Below are positions 36,324-46,792 of a DNA stretch of 64,000 nucleotides, piece by piece (position 1 is the first letter of the stretch; every line of letters starts with the position of its first letter). The translations under genes were made by a program, and so were the position numbers. The notes below the pieces were generated by a model. The model was not told the origin of the DNA. It searched no databases and saw nothing but the letters and a program-made list of their open reading frames with translations. Source of the DNA: Streptomyces xantholiticus (lineage in GTDB: Bacteria; Actinomycetota; Actinomycetes; Streptomycetales; Streptomycetaceae); contig NZ_BMWB01000005.1 of assembly GCF_014651015.1 (NCBI RefSeq), forward strand, positions 124,001 to 188,000, read 5' to 3'.

Positions 36324-38752
36324 CCTTACGGACCGAGGCGCCGGCGACCGGCGCGGTGCCCGCCCGGGCGCCAGGAGCGGACCCGGCCACCCGGCCTGTG
36401 CAGCGCATGCTGTGGCGGCTGGCCCCGGCCCCGGCCAAGGAGCCGACGCAGCCCCTGACGGGCCGCCGCGTCCTGGTCGTGGGCGGCGACCGCGCCACTG
36501 CCGAGCGGGTACGGTCGGCGCTGCGCGAGCAGGGTGCGACCGTCGCGCCGGGGGCCGCTCACGGTGCGACACCCGACACCGTCGTCGACCTGACGCTGGC
36601 CGAGCGTTTCGCACCCGAGTCACCCGGGCAGTGGCGCCAAGCCCTGCTGCGCACCTTCGGGGTGCTCCGGGACTGCTACGCCGCATGGAGCGAGGAGACG
36701 GCGACCGACCGGCTGACCTATCTCGCCGTCACCTACCTCGGCGGCGGAATGGGCTACCACCCGGACGACGACCTCGCCCAGCCGCTGGGCGGGCTGTGGG
36801 CGGGCCTTGCCAAGACACTCCACCGGGAGATCCCCAACTGCCGTGCCCGCGCGCTGGACATCGGCCTGGAGGCCATGTCCGGCCTGCCCGAGCTGATCGT
36901 CTCCGAGCTGTCCCGACCCGGACTCAGCGAGATCGGCCACCGCGACGGGGGGCGCTGGACGCTCTCCCCCGAGCGCGTGCCCCCGGGGCGCCCGACCGTG
37001 CGGTGGAGTGCCGCCGACACCGTGCTGATCAGCGGCGGCGGGCGGGGCATCGGCATGGCCTTCGCCCGCCGGCTGTGCGCCGAGTTCGGCCTGCGTGCGG
37101 TGGTCACCGGACGGGCCCAGGTGCCCGCCGAGGACACCTGGGAGCAGTACACCCCGGCGACGCTGGCACAACGCCGGGCCGAGCTGTGGGCCGGTCACCG
37201 CGAGGGCCGCAGCGTCCCCCGGATCCGTGAGGACATCGCCCGTGCGGAGAACACCTGGGAGCTCGTCGCCCAACTGCGCTCGGCGCGCGCCGAGGGGTTG
37301 CGGCTGGACTACCGGCCGTGCGACTTCACCGATGGCGACCAGGTCCTGGCCCTCGTGGCCGGGCTCCCGGAGCTCACGGCCGTCGTCCACAACGCGGGCG
37401 TCGACCGGCCGACCAGGCTGCCCAACAAGTCGGACGAGGACGTCGTCGCGGTGGTGTCCACCAAGGTCGACGCCTTCGTCCACCTCGTACGGGCGCTTCG
37501 TCACCGGGACCTGAAGTTGCTGTGCACCGTCGGCTCGCTGACCGGCCGGCTCGGCGGCATGGTCGGCCAGTTCGACTACGCGGCGGCCAACGAGTGCCTC
37601 GCCCGGCTCGGCATGTGGGCCGAACGGCAGGTCCCGTTCCCGGTGATGACGCTGGCCTGGCCGACATGGGCCAAGCTCGGCCTGATCGCCAACTTCGAAG
37701 CCAGCCTTCGGTACATGGCGGCCATGGACGTCGCCGAGGGTCTCGCGCACTGGCGGGCCGAACTGCTCGCGGGCAGCAGGGGCGAAGTGACCTTCGTCGG
37801 TCCGCTGGGCCGTGCGCTGGACCCGGTGCAGGCGTTGGGCTATCCCATGCCGCCCTCCCTGCCCGGGTACGCCGAGACCTACCCCAAGGTGTTCCACCTC
37901 GGCGTTCCCGAGGTGTTCCGCGCCCATGACCGCCTGTGCTCCGTCGTCGAGTTCGACCCGTCGACCACCCCGGCGATCGGTGACTTCACCGTGCAGGGCA
38001 CACCCGCTCTGCCGGTGGGAATGCTGCTCGAGAACGCCGTACGCGGCGCCGAGTGGGTGGTCCCGCAAGACCTTCCGGAGCAACACCTGCAGGCGATGGA
38101 GGACTTGTGGGTGCCCTGGCCACTGCTGCGGTGCCCTCCGGAGGGCCCCTTGCGGCTGCGGCGGGACGTCCGTGCGGTCGGCCTGGAGAACGGACGGTGG
38201 GCGGTGCACGTCACCTTCCGCTCCCCCGACATGTCCGGCGACCTCGCCGATGACGGCGGTGCGGCGCGGATGCGCCTGGTCTTCGGAGAGTCCCCCGCAG
38301 CAGGCGCAGCGCATGCGGATGCCCCGCTTTCCGGACGGCGGCCCGACGCCGCGTCGGCCTCCTCGGTGACCACCCTGCTCACCGGCGCTCCGGTACTGGG
38401 CTGGCGGGGTCTGGCGATCGGGTTGGCCGGCTGGCGGCCTGCCGGACCGCACGGAATCTCCGCAGAGGTGGGCCGCTGCCATCCGCACGACCTGTGGGCG
38501 GTGCCCCGGCCTCCCGACTGCGTCCTGCCCATCTCCGCGATCGAGAACATCGTGCGTGCGGTCACCGAGCGCACACCGGGGCTCTTCGCCACGCCGGATC
38601 CCCTGGTCGTCCACCGGCTGTCCCTGCACGGGGCGGTTCCTGAACGGGTCCGCCTGACAGGCGACCCCGCCCTGGGCGTGTGGCGTGTCGACGACTTCGG
38701 CTCGCAGAGCACCGTGGCCCGCGTCCGCGGGCTCGCGGCCCACCGCATATGA
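36320..38752 (+). CDS. PKS protein: KR plus degenerate DH-like domain
   Basis: 810 residues, coupled to the preceding PKS gene by ATGA. The KR has a structural subdomain (about 45-225) and a catalytic half with LISGGGRGIGMAFARRL near 233 and FDYAAANECLARL near 418, so the Tyr and Asn are kept. The C-terminal ~260 residues have the double-hotdog DH layout, but the His position reads FTVQGTPALPVG (Phe for His, LPV for LPG) and the second-half LLD motif reads ISAIENIV. The DH is therefore probably non-catalytic or structural. With the ER-KS-CLF-KR-DH protein it forms an iterative complex with two KRs. Confidence 0.8.
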   Translation: MTLRTEAPATGAVPARAPGADPATRPVQRMLWRLAPAPAKEPTQPLTGRRVLVVGGDRATAERVRSALREQGATVAPGAAHGATPDTVVDLTLAERFAPESPGQWRQALLRTFGVLRDCYAAWSEETATDRLTYLAVTYLGGGMGYHPDDDLAQPLGGLWAGLAKTLHREIPNCRARALDIGLEAMSGLPELIVSELSRPGLSEIGHRDGGRWTLSPERVPPGRPTVRWSAADTVLISGGGRGIGMAFARRLCAEFGLRAVVTGRAQVPAEDTWEQYTPATLAQRRAELWAGHREGRSVPRIREDIARAENTWELVAQLRSARAEGLRLDYRPCDFTDGDQVLALVAGLPELTAVVHNAGVDRPTRLPNKSDEDVVAVVSTKVDAFVHLVRALRHRDLKLLCTVGSLTGRLGGMVGQFDYAAANECLARLGMWAERQVPFPVMTLAWPTWAKLGLIANFEASLRYMAAMDVAEGLAHWRAELLAGSRGEVTFVGPLGRALDPVQALGYPMPPSLPGYAETYPKVFHLGVPEVFRAHDRLCSVVEFDPSTTPAIGDFTVQGTPALPVGMLLENAVRGAEWVVPQDLPEQHLQAMEDLWVPWPLLRCPPEGPLRLRRDVRAVGLENGRWAVHVTFRSPDMSGDLADDGGAARMRLVFGESPAAGAAHADAPLSGRRPDAASASSVTTLLTGAPVLGWRGLAIGLAGWRPAGPHGISAEVGRCHPHDLWAVPRPPDCVLPISAIENIVRAVTERTPGLFATPDPLVVHRLSLHGAVPERVRLTGDPALGVWRVDDFGSQSTVARVRGLAAHRI

Positions 38753-38778
38753 CCGTCCCAACCGCTAGGAGGCCCCTC

Positions 38779-39213
38779 ATGACCACGACCGAGCCCACAG
38801 GGATCAGCGCCAACCGCCGCCTGCTGGAGCACTACTACGAGGAATGCCTGAACAAGGGCGACCTCGACGCCGTCTACGCGAAGGCGATTCCCGACCACAT
38901 CAGCCACGGAACGCGGGCGGACGGCTTCGACGGTGTCGAGCACCTTCGCGAATGGGTGCGGATCCAGCGGGACTCCTTTCCCGACCTGCATGTGGTCGTA
39001 GAGGACTGGATCGAGGAGGGCGACAAGATCGTCCAGCGGTTCACGGCACGCGGTACCCACTCCGGAGCGGACTACTACGGCATACCCGCGAGCGGCAGGA
39101 AGATCGAGATCTCCGGCATCGTCATCGACCACTTCGTCGACGGCAAGATCGTCGAGAGCTGGTTCTCGATGGACGGCATGGAGCTGGCTCAGCAGCTCGG
39201 CATGCTCGGCTGA
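38779..39213 (+). CDS. SnoaL-like polyketide cyclase/ester cyclase family protein
   Basis: 144 residues with the SnoaL/NTF2 cone-like fold: NRRLLEHYYEECLNKGDLDAV at the start, the middle VEHLREWVRIQRDSFPDLHVVVEDWIEEGDKIVQRFTARGTHSG, and IEISGIVIDHFVDGKIVESWFSMD at the end. This matches the ester-cyclase subgroup. Members catalyse aldol cyclisation, isomerisation or hydroxylation in polyketide pathways. AGGAGG precedes ATG at 38779. It likely shapes the product of the iterative PKS just upstream. Confidence 0.85.
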   Translation: MTTTEPTGISANRRLLEHYYEECLNKGDLDAVYAKAIPDHISHGTRADGFDGVEHLREWVRIQRDSFPDLHVVVEDWIEEGDKIVQRFTARGTHSGADYYGIPASGRKIEISGIVIDHFVDGKIVESWFSMDGMELAQQLGMLG

Positions 39214-39361
39214 CCACCGGGGCGGAGCCGCGGCGGCCCGCCCCGGTCCCGGCCTGCCGGGGACGCGAACTTTTCGTCGATGCCGCGTCCCCGGCAGTCC
39301 GTCCGCCGCAGTGTGCGGCAACCCTCGAACCAGGCACCAACGACAGGAAGAGGCAGGGGCG

Positions 39362-40222
39362 ATGACACACCCGCCGACCGCTCTCGTCACCGGTTGTTCG
39401 TCGGGCATCGGACGTGCCACCGCTCTGCGGTTGCACGCCACCGGACACACCGTGTTCGCCACCGCGCGGAAGCCCGAGACACTCAGCGCCCTCGCTGACC
39501 TCGGCATACGCACTCTGGCACTCGACGTCACCGACTCCGGGTCCGCCCGCAGTGCCGTGGAGCAGATCGAGTCGGAGCACGGCCTGGTGGACGTGCTCGT
39601 CAACAATGCCGGATACGGACTCTCCGGCACCTTCGAGGAAACCGGGCTCGACCAGGTGCGGGAGCAGTTCGAGACCAACGTCTTCGGCCTGGTCCGGCTG
39701 ACCCAGCTGGTACTGCCCGGGATGCGGACCCACGGACGCGGCACCGTCGTCAACGTGTCGTCGATCTTCGGTAAGTACGCTGTGCCCGGGGGCGGCTACT
39801 ACCACGCCAGCAAGCACGCGGTCGAAGCCCTGAGCGACGCCCTGCGGCTCGAGACGGCCGGCTTCGGCATCAGGGTCGTGGTCGTCGAGCCCGGCCCCGT
39901 CCGCACCCCTTGGGGCCAGACCTTCATGGACCACCTGCCGTCCGGCAGGAGCCGCGCGGGCTCCCCGTACCGGCGTTTCCACGAGCGCACCACCGCGTAC
40001 TACGACGCGATCTACAACGGGACGCGCAGGACCCTCGCCGGCACCTTCGCCATCGACGCCGAGCAGGTCGCGGAAACGATCGACAAGGCCGTCAGGTCCC
40101 GCCGGCCGCGGACCCGCTACCCGGTCGGCTTTCTCGCCGCCGGCACCATCGCGCTGCGCCGCCTGACCTCGGACCGGATCTTCGACAGCGCCTTCGTCCG
40201 GCGCCAGTTCCCCGTCCCATGA
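39362..40222 (+). CDS. short-chain dehydrogenase/reductase
   Basis: 286 residues of classical SDR type. Cofactor site TALVTGCSSGIGRATAL, NNAG as VLVNNAGYGLSG, catalytic Ser in VVNVSSIFGKYAVPGGG and YYHASKHAVEAL giving Tyr-x3-Lys. The C-terminal extension with FHERTTAYYDAI is like retinol-dehydrogenase-type SDRs. ATG at 39362 with AGAGGCAGGGG. Sits between SnoaL and P450 genes, so it probably interconverts an alcohol and ketone or aldehyde during tailoring. Its stop overlaps a possible upstream ATG of the P450 gene. Confidence 0.85.
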   Translation: MTHPPTALVTGCSSGIGRATALRLHATGHTVFATARKPETLSALADLGIRTLALDVTDSGSARSAVEQIESEHGLVDVLVNNAGYGLSGTFEETGLDQVREQFETNVFGLVRLTQLVLPGMRTHGRGTVVNVSSIFGKYAVPGGGYYHASKHAVEALSDALRLETAGFGIRVVVVEPGPVRTPWGQTFMDHLPSGRSRAGSPYRRFHERTTAYYDAIYNGTRRTLAGTFAIDAEQVAETIDKAVRSRRPRTRYPVGFLAAGTIALRRLTSDRIFDSAFVRRQFPVP

Positions 40223-40278
40223 CCGCGAACGCGGGCCGGCAGCAGCTCTCCAAGGCGAATCAACGAGGTGACGAGACG

Positions 40279-41673
40279 ATGACGACGACGGCGCCGACCA
40301 CCGTGACAACGGCACGCGGGAAGACCGCGACCGGACCACGAGGCGTTCCCGTACTGGGCAACCTGCCCCAGTGGAAGGGGGACACGGCGGAGTTCCTGCT
40401 GCGCGTGCAGCGCGATCACGGGGAGGTCGCCCGGTTGCGCCTGGGGCCGTACACGGTGCACCTGGTGACCGAACCGGACGCGGTGAGCAGGGTCCTCAAG
40501 GAGAACAGCGCCAACTATGTGCGCGGCACGCTGTACGAGCAGTTCCGCACGGTCATGGGCAATGGGCTGCTGACCACCGACGGCGACGACTGGAAGGCGC
40601 ACCGGCGGGCGGTCCAGCCCGTGTTCCTGCGCAAGGCCGTCGCCGCCATCGAACCCAACGTCGTCCGGGCGACCAACGAGATGCTCGACGAATGGGAGGT
40701 CAAGGCATGCCGCGGTGAACCCGTCGACCTGGTCACGGAGACGCTGCGCCTCACCCTCGTCACCCTGAGCCGCTCGCTGTTCGGATACGACATCCGCCCG
40801 GCCACCCCCGTGCTCAAGGACGTGGTGAACAACGTCATCGAGGTGATGTTCAAGCACGGGTCGGTCGCGGAGATGCTTCCCTCGTGGCTGCCGACGCGCC
40901 GCAACCGCCTCATCTCGCGAGACCGCAGGATCTTCACCCGGCTCGTCACCGAGATCAGGGACAACCACGCGGCCACGGGTGAAGGCCCGCTGATGGAACT
41001 GATCGAGGCCGCCACCGACCCCGTCACCGGAGCTCGGTGGAGCGACGAAGAGATCCGCGACGAGATGCTCACCATCTACCTCGCGGGGCACGAGACCACC
41101 GCCGTCGCCCTGCTGTGGACGCTCGTCTCGATCGCCAACCACCCCGGTGTGGCGGACGAGATGGACGAGGAGCTCGCCCGCGAGCTCGGCCGGGCCACCC
41201 CGACCGCCCAGGACGTGGAGCGGTTGAGCTACACGAACCAGGTGGTGGACGAGAGCCTGCGGATGTATCCGCCGATCTGGATCTACCCCCGCGACGCCGT
41301 GGCCGACGACGAGCTCGCCGGCTTCCACATCCCGGCGAAGTCGTCCGTCCTGCTCTCGCCGCTGGCCTCCCACCGCAACCCGCGCTACTGGAAGAACCCC
41401 CAGGCCTTCGATCCGCACCGCTTCGACCCCGACCGGGTCAAAGAGCGCCCCAGGATGGCGTACTTCCCCTTCGGTGCGGGCGCCAGGATGTGCATCGGCA
41501 ATTTCATGGCGCTCCTGGAGCTGCGGATGATCGTGGCCATGATCCACCAGCGGTTCCGCCTCAGCCTCGTGCCCGGCGACTCCCTGCGCTACGGGGACAC
41601 CGCCATCTCCTTGCGCCCCCTCTCCAAGGTCCTGGTCGTACCCGAATCCCGCGACGGGGGGGTACGCGCATGA
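40279..41673 (+). CDS. cytochrome P450 (class E, CYP4/CYP102-like heme domain)
   Basis: About 464 residues. Oxygen-binding I-helix LAGHETTAVALLWT, K-helix ExxR in VDESLRMYPPIW and heme loop FGAGARMCIGN with the thiolate Cys. The proline-rich start GPRGVPVLGNLPQW and the PERF-like FDPHRFDPDR resemble fatty-acid-hydroxylating CYP4/CYP102 forms rather than typical Streptomyces CYP105/107. That suits an acyl chain substrate. I prefer the ATG at 40279 with GAGGTGACGAG before it; one at 40219 is also possible. Coupled to the aldehyde dehydrogenase by ATGA. Confidence 0.85.
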   Translation: MTTTAPTTVTTARGKTATGPRGVPVLGNLPQWKGDTAEFLLRVQRDHGEVARLRLGPYTVHLVTEPDAVSRVLKENSANYVRGTLYEQFRTVMGNGLLTTDGDDWKAHRRAVQPVFLRKAVAAIEPNVVRATNEMLDEWEVKACRGEPVDLVTETLRLTLVTLSRSLFGYDIRPATPVLKDVVNNVIEVMFKHGSVAEMLPSWLPTRRNRLISRDRRIFTRLVTEIRDNHAATGEGPLMELIEAATDPVTGARWSDEEIRDEMLTIYLAGHETTAVALLWTLVSIANHPGVADEMDEELARELGRATPTAQDVERLSYTNQVVDESLRMYPPIWIYPRDAVADDELAGFHIPAKSSVLLSPLASHRNPRYWKNPQAFDPHRFDPDRVKERPRMAYFPFGAGARMCIGNFMALLELRMIVAMIHQRFRLSLVPGDSLRYGDTAISLRPLSKVLVVPESRDGGVRA

Positions 41674-43121
41674 CCGCCGAGACGTCCGCCGCCCGCCATG
41701 AGCCGGATGCGACGTCGGGGCCCGCGGGGGTCGACGCCGCGGTCGCCGAAGCACGCGCCGCCCAGCCGTGGTGGGACGGCCTCGGCTTCGCCGGACGCAA
41801 GAAGGCCCTCGACGCCTGGCGCGTACTGATCCTGCGTCGCGCGGACGAGCTGATCGACCTCATCCGCGCCGAAACGGGCAAGACGGCCGACGACGCCCGT
41901 CTCGAAGTCATCCTGGTCGCCGACCATCTGCGCTGGGCTGCCGCCCACGCCGGACGTGTGCTCGGACGCCGCCGGGTCCCCTCCGGCCTGCTGATGTTCA
42001 ACCAGTCGGCCACACTGGAGTACCGGGCACTGGGGGTGGTCGGCGTCATCGGTCCCTGGAACTACCCGGCGTTCATCCCCGTGGGACCCGTGTCCGCCGC
42101 GCTCGCCGCAGGCAACACGGTCGTGTTCAAGCCGAGCGAGCTGACCCCGGCCGTGGGCCGGTGGCTCGCCGACACGCTGGCCGAGGTCGTCCGCGGCCCG
42201 GCCGTGCTGCGGGTCGTCACCGGCGATGGAGATACCGGGGCGGCACTGTGCCGGGCAGCCGTGGACAAGGTCTCCTTCACCGGATCCAGCGCCACAGGGC
42301 GTCGGGTCATGGCGGTGTGTGCGGAGAACCTGACACCCGTGGTGATCGAAGGAGGCGGCAAGGACGCCATGATCGTCGCTGCGGACGCCGACCTCGACGC
42401 CGCGGCCGACGCCGCCGTGTGGGCGGCGGTGTCCAACGCCGGCCAGACCTGCGTGGGCCTGGAACGGGTCTACGTCGTCGCGGAGGTCGCCGAGCGGTTC
42501 CTGCGGCTGGTCACCGCCCGGGCGGCCGCGCTGCGCACCGGCGACCGGCCCGACGCCGACCTCGGCCCGATCGTGCTGCCCCGGCAGATCGAGGTCATCA
42601 AGTCCCACGTCCGGGACGCCGTGGCGCGCGGCGCTCGGGTCGTCCTCGGCGGTGAGGAGTCGTTCACCCCGCCCTACGTGGCTCCGATCGTCCTGACCGA
42701 TGTGCCCGAAGACTCCGTCGCCCTCACCGAGGAGACCTTCGGTCCGGTGCTCGTCGTCAACACCGTGGCCTCCGTCGACGAAGCGGTCGACCGCGCCAAC
42801 GCGAGCGCCTACGGGCTGGGCGCGTCCGTGTACACCGGCGACCGGAGCCAGGGCCGCCGCATCGCCGGCCGACTGCGCGCCGGCATGGTGTCGGTGAACG
42901 CCGTCATCGCCTTCGCGGGGATTCCCGCCCTGCCCTTCGGCGGCGTCGGCGACTCGGGCTTCGGCCGGGTCCACGGACCGGACGGGCTGCGCGAGTTCTC
43001 CCGCACGCAAGCCGTCACCAGCCAGCGGTTCCGCCCGCTCGTACAGCCCAACTCCTTCGCCCGGGGCCCGGGAACGATGCGGACTCTGGTCCGCATGGTG
43101 CGTGCGCTCCACGGCCGGTAG
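41670..43121 (+). CDS. NAD(P)-dependent aldehyde dehydrogenase
   Basis: 483 residues. The family motifs are GVIGPWNYPAFIPVGPVSAALAAGN for the cofactor pocket, VSFTGSSATGRRV, the catalytic Glu region VVIEGGGKDAMIV and the nucleophile Cys in SNAGQTCVGLERV. The C-terminus keeps PFGGVGDSGFGRVHG. Translationally coupled to the class E P450, so the pair may oxidise a terminal methyl or alcohol through an aldehyde to a carboxylic acid. Which carbon is oxidised is inference. Confidence 0.9.
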   Translation: MTAETSAARHEPDATSGPAGVDAAVAEARAAQPWWDGLGFAGRKKALDAWRVLILRRADELIDLIRAETGKTADDARLEVILVADHLRWAAAHAGRVLGRRRVPSGLLMFNQSATLEYRALGVVGVIGPWNYPAFIPVGPVSAALAAGNTVVFKPSELTPAVGRWLADTLAEVVRGPAVLRVVTGDGDTGAALCRAAVDKVSFTGSSATGRRVMAVCAENLTPVVIEGGGKDAMIVAADADLDAAADAAVWAAVSNAGQTCVGLERVYVVAEVAERFLRLVTARAAALRTGDRPDADLGPIVLPRQIEVIKSHVRDAVARGARVVLGGEESFTPPYVAPIVLTDVPEDSVALTEETFGPVLVVNTVASVDEAVDRANASAYGLGASVYTGDRSQGRRIAGRLRAGMVSVNAVIAFAGIPALPFGGVGDSGFGRVHGPDGLREFSRTQAVTSQRFRPLVQPNSFARGPGTMRTLVRMVRALHGR

Positions 43122-43191
43122 GCGGCGGAGGGCGGCCAGTGCCCCACGGTGCCCCACCGCACAACCTCTTCCTCAACGGAGAACGGACAAC

Positions 43192-44451
43192 GTGACCACA
43201 TCCCTGTCACCAGACCTGGCGAGGCTCGCGGACCCGGCTGTACGGCCCGATCCGTACGGCGTGCTGCGAACGCTGCGCGAAGCCTCCCCGTACACAGACC
43301 CCGCGAGCGGAATCGTCGTCGTGGGACGCCGCTCGGACTGTGAGGCCGTCCTCAGGAACCCCAAGGTCAGCAGCGACCGGCAGGGATCCGGGATCACCAC
43401 GGTGCCCCAGATGCCGAACCTGATGAATCTGGACGCGCCCGACCACACGAGGCTGCGCAGGCTGGCGGGCAAGGCGTTCAAGCCCCGCCTCGTCCAGCAG
43501 TGGCGGCCTCGCATCGAGGAGATCGTCCGGGAGCTTCTGACGGACATGGCAGCCGGCGAAAACACCGCCGACCTCGTGTCCGCCTTCGCGTACCCGCTGC
43601 CGGTGCGGGTCATCTGCGACATGCTCGGCGTCCCGAGGGAGGACCACCCGGTCTTCGAGAAGTGGGCCCGGTCCATCGCCTACACCGTCGACCCCCAACT
43701 GGTCCCGGGAAGGCTGTCCATCGAGGTCGTGCAGGAGGTCGAGGAGGCCCGCGCGGGCTTCGTCGGCTACTTCGGCCGACTGATCGCCGAACGCAGGCAC
43801 ACCCCCCGCGCCGATGTCCTGTCCGAGCTGATATCGGCCGAGGAGCAGGGCGATCAGCTCACCGAGAGCGAACTGATCATCACCTGCATCCTGTTGCTGG
43901 TCGCCGGGCACGAGACCACCGCCAACCTGATCCTCAACGGAATCCTGGGCCTGCTGCGGCACCCCGGGCAACTGCGCCTCCTGCGTGAACGCCCCGAGTT
44001 GGCCGAGGCCGCCGTCGAAGAGGTCCTGCGCTACGACGCCCCCGCCCAGATGATCACGCGCATCGCGCGTGAGCCCTTCACGATCGGGGACACCCCGGTG
44101 ACACCCGGCACCCCGCTGCTGGTGCTGCTCGCCGCCGCGAACCGCGACCCTGACGTGCACAGGGACCCCGACACCTTCGACATCTCGCGTGGGGACCCGG
44201 GCCACCTAGGCTTCGCCGCCGGGCCGCACTTCTGCCTCGGCTCCGTGCTGGCCAGGCTGGAGGGAAGCATTGCGCTGAACGCCTTCGCGCAGGCGTTCGT
44301 CGAGCCCCGGCTCGACGCCGAGAGCCTGCGCTACCGGCCGCACGTCGCGGTGCGGGGCCCGGACCGGATGCGGGTCTCCTTCGAGGAGATCCGTGTCGAC
44401 GCCGTCCGTGTGACGGGCACTTCGGAGCGGAGCGTGGCCTCCCGTGGATGA
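43192..44451 (+). CDS. cytochrome P450 (CYP105/107-like, ferredoxin-dependent)
   Basis: 419 residues of the usual bacterial class I type. I-helix LLVAGHETTANLILNG, ExxR in VEEVLRYDAP and heme loop FAAGPHFCLGSVLARLE. The DAPDHTRLRRLAGKAF helix C is typical. GTG at 43192 follows AACGGAGAACGG. The ferredoxin gene overlaps its 3' end and should deliver electrons. It hydroxylates or epoxidises a cluster intermediate; position unknown. Confidence 0.9.
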   Translation: MTTSLSPDLARLADPAVRPDPYGVLRTLREASPYTDPASGIVVVGRRSDCEAVLRNPKVSSDRQGSGITTVPQMPNLMNLDAPDHTRLRRLAGKAFKPRLVQQWRPRIEEIVRELLTDMAAGENTADLVSAFAYPLPVRVICDMLGVPREDHPVFEKWARSIAYTVDPQLVPGRLSIEVVQEVEEARAGFVGYFGRLIAERRHTPRADVLSELISAEEQGDQLTESELIITCILLLVAGHETTANLILNGILGLLRHPGQLRLLRERPELAEAAVEEVLRYDAPAQMITRIAREPFTIGDTPVTPGTPLLVLLAAANRDPDVHRDPDTFDISRGDPGHLGFAAGPHFCLGSVLARLEGSIALNAFAQAFVEPRLDAESLRYRPHVAVRGPDRMRVSFEEIRVDAVRVTGTSERSVASRG

Positions 44452-44674
44452 GGAACTCTGGGAGCTCTCTGTCGAGAGGACGCACTGCCAGGGATCCGGG
44501 GTGTGCGTGTCGCTCGCGCCCGGCCACTTCACACTGCGGGACGGTCGGGCGGACCCGGTGCAGCGCCTCGTGGAGGCTGAGGAGGCGATACTGGAGGCGG
44601 CGGAAACATGCCCCATGGAAGCGGTCTTCGTGCGCGGGTCCACCTCAGGGAGACAACTGGCCCCGCCGGAATAG
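44444..44674 (+). CDS. [3Fe-4S]-type ferredoxin
   Basis: 76 residues. Cluster ligands are CQGSGVC (C-x5-C) near the start and CP in AAETCPMEAVF near the end, the P450-partner ferredoxin pattern of Streptomyces. GTG start lies inside the last codons of the P450 gene. It likely serves that P450 and perhaps the class E one. Confidence 0.85.
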   Translation: MDEELWELSVERTHCQGSGVCVSLAPGHFTLRDGRADPVQRLVEAEEAILEAAETCPMEAVFVRGSTSGRQLAPPE

Positions 44675-44703
44675 CCGATGACGGGCCGACCGGGAGCGGC
44701 GCG

Positions 44704-45045
44704 GTGGTCACCGTCACACACCCCGCGCACCCCTTCCGCGGCAGGCGGCTGAACGTGCGGGCCGTACGCGGGCAGGGCCTGGCCCAAGTCCTCGTGTGCG
44801 AGGGCCCGGACGGCGGGCTGGTGACCGTACTGCGGTCCTGGACGGGCCAGTTGCCGGCGGCGCCTCCTGCCGCCGGCTGCCCGGCGGACTGCGGCGGTTC
44901 CCGCCGCCGGCCCGGGTCCGACGGCGGGCCGGCATTCCGGGTGTCCGCGGCCGCGCTGCGCCGGCTGCGCACCTCGGTCGAGGAGACCGTCGGCAGGCTC
45001 GCCGGCATCGAAGCACCCGTGGATGAGCACTCGCCCCACCCGTAG
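44704..45045 (+). CDS. DUF5372-like small protein
   Basis: 113 residues. The start VVTVTHPAHPFRGRRLNV and the following strand pattern resemble DUF5372 proteins, which occur beside transposon or recombinase genes in actinobacteria. The middle is Cys/Pro-rich (AAPPAAGCPADC). No mobility gene is next to it here, so it may be a passenger left by an earlier insertion at the operon end. Low-information second half; family assignment is by eye. Confidence 0.5.
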   Translation: MVTVTHPAHPFRGRRLNVRAVRGQGLAQVLVCEGPDGGLVTVLRSWTGQLPAAPPAAGCPADCGGSRRRPGSDGGPAFRVSAAALRRLRTSVEETVGRLAGIEAPVDEHSPHP

Positions 45046-45102
45046 CACGGCGGTACCCGGGGAGTCCCGGCGCGAGAGAGGTGCCGACGTGCCGAGGGCG
45101 CG

Positions 45103-46792
<1,690 letters not shown>

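Noticed and set aside
34998..36686. Long open frames antisense to the PKS, AftD and other genes
   Set aside because: Their translations are Arg/Pro/Gly-rich and low in information, as expected for shadows of high-GC genes. The opposite strand holds motif-rich proteins.
28465..38752. Enediyne PKS
   Set aside because: PksE is a single KS-AT-ACP-KR-DH-PPTase protein with a companion thioesterase and Unb genes. Here domains are split, with twin ACPs, a CLF and an SDR enoyl reductase, and no enediyne companion genes.
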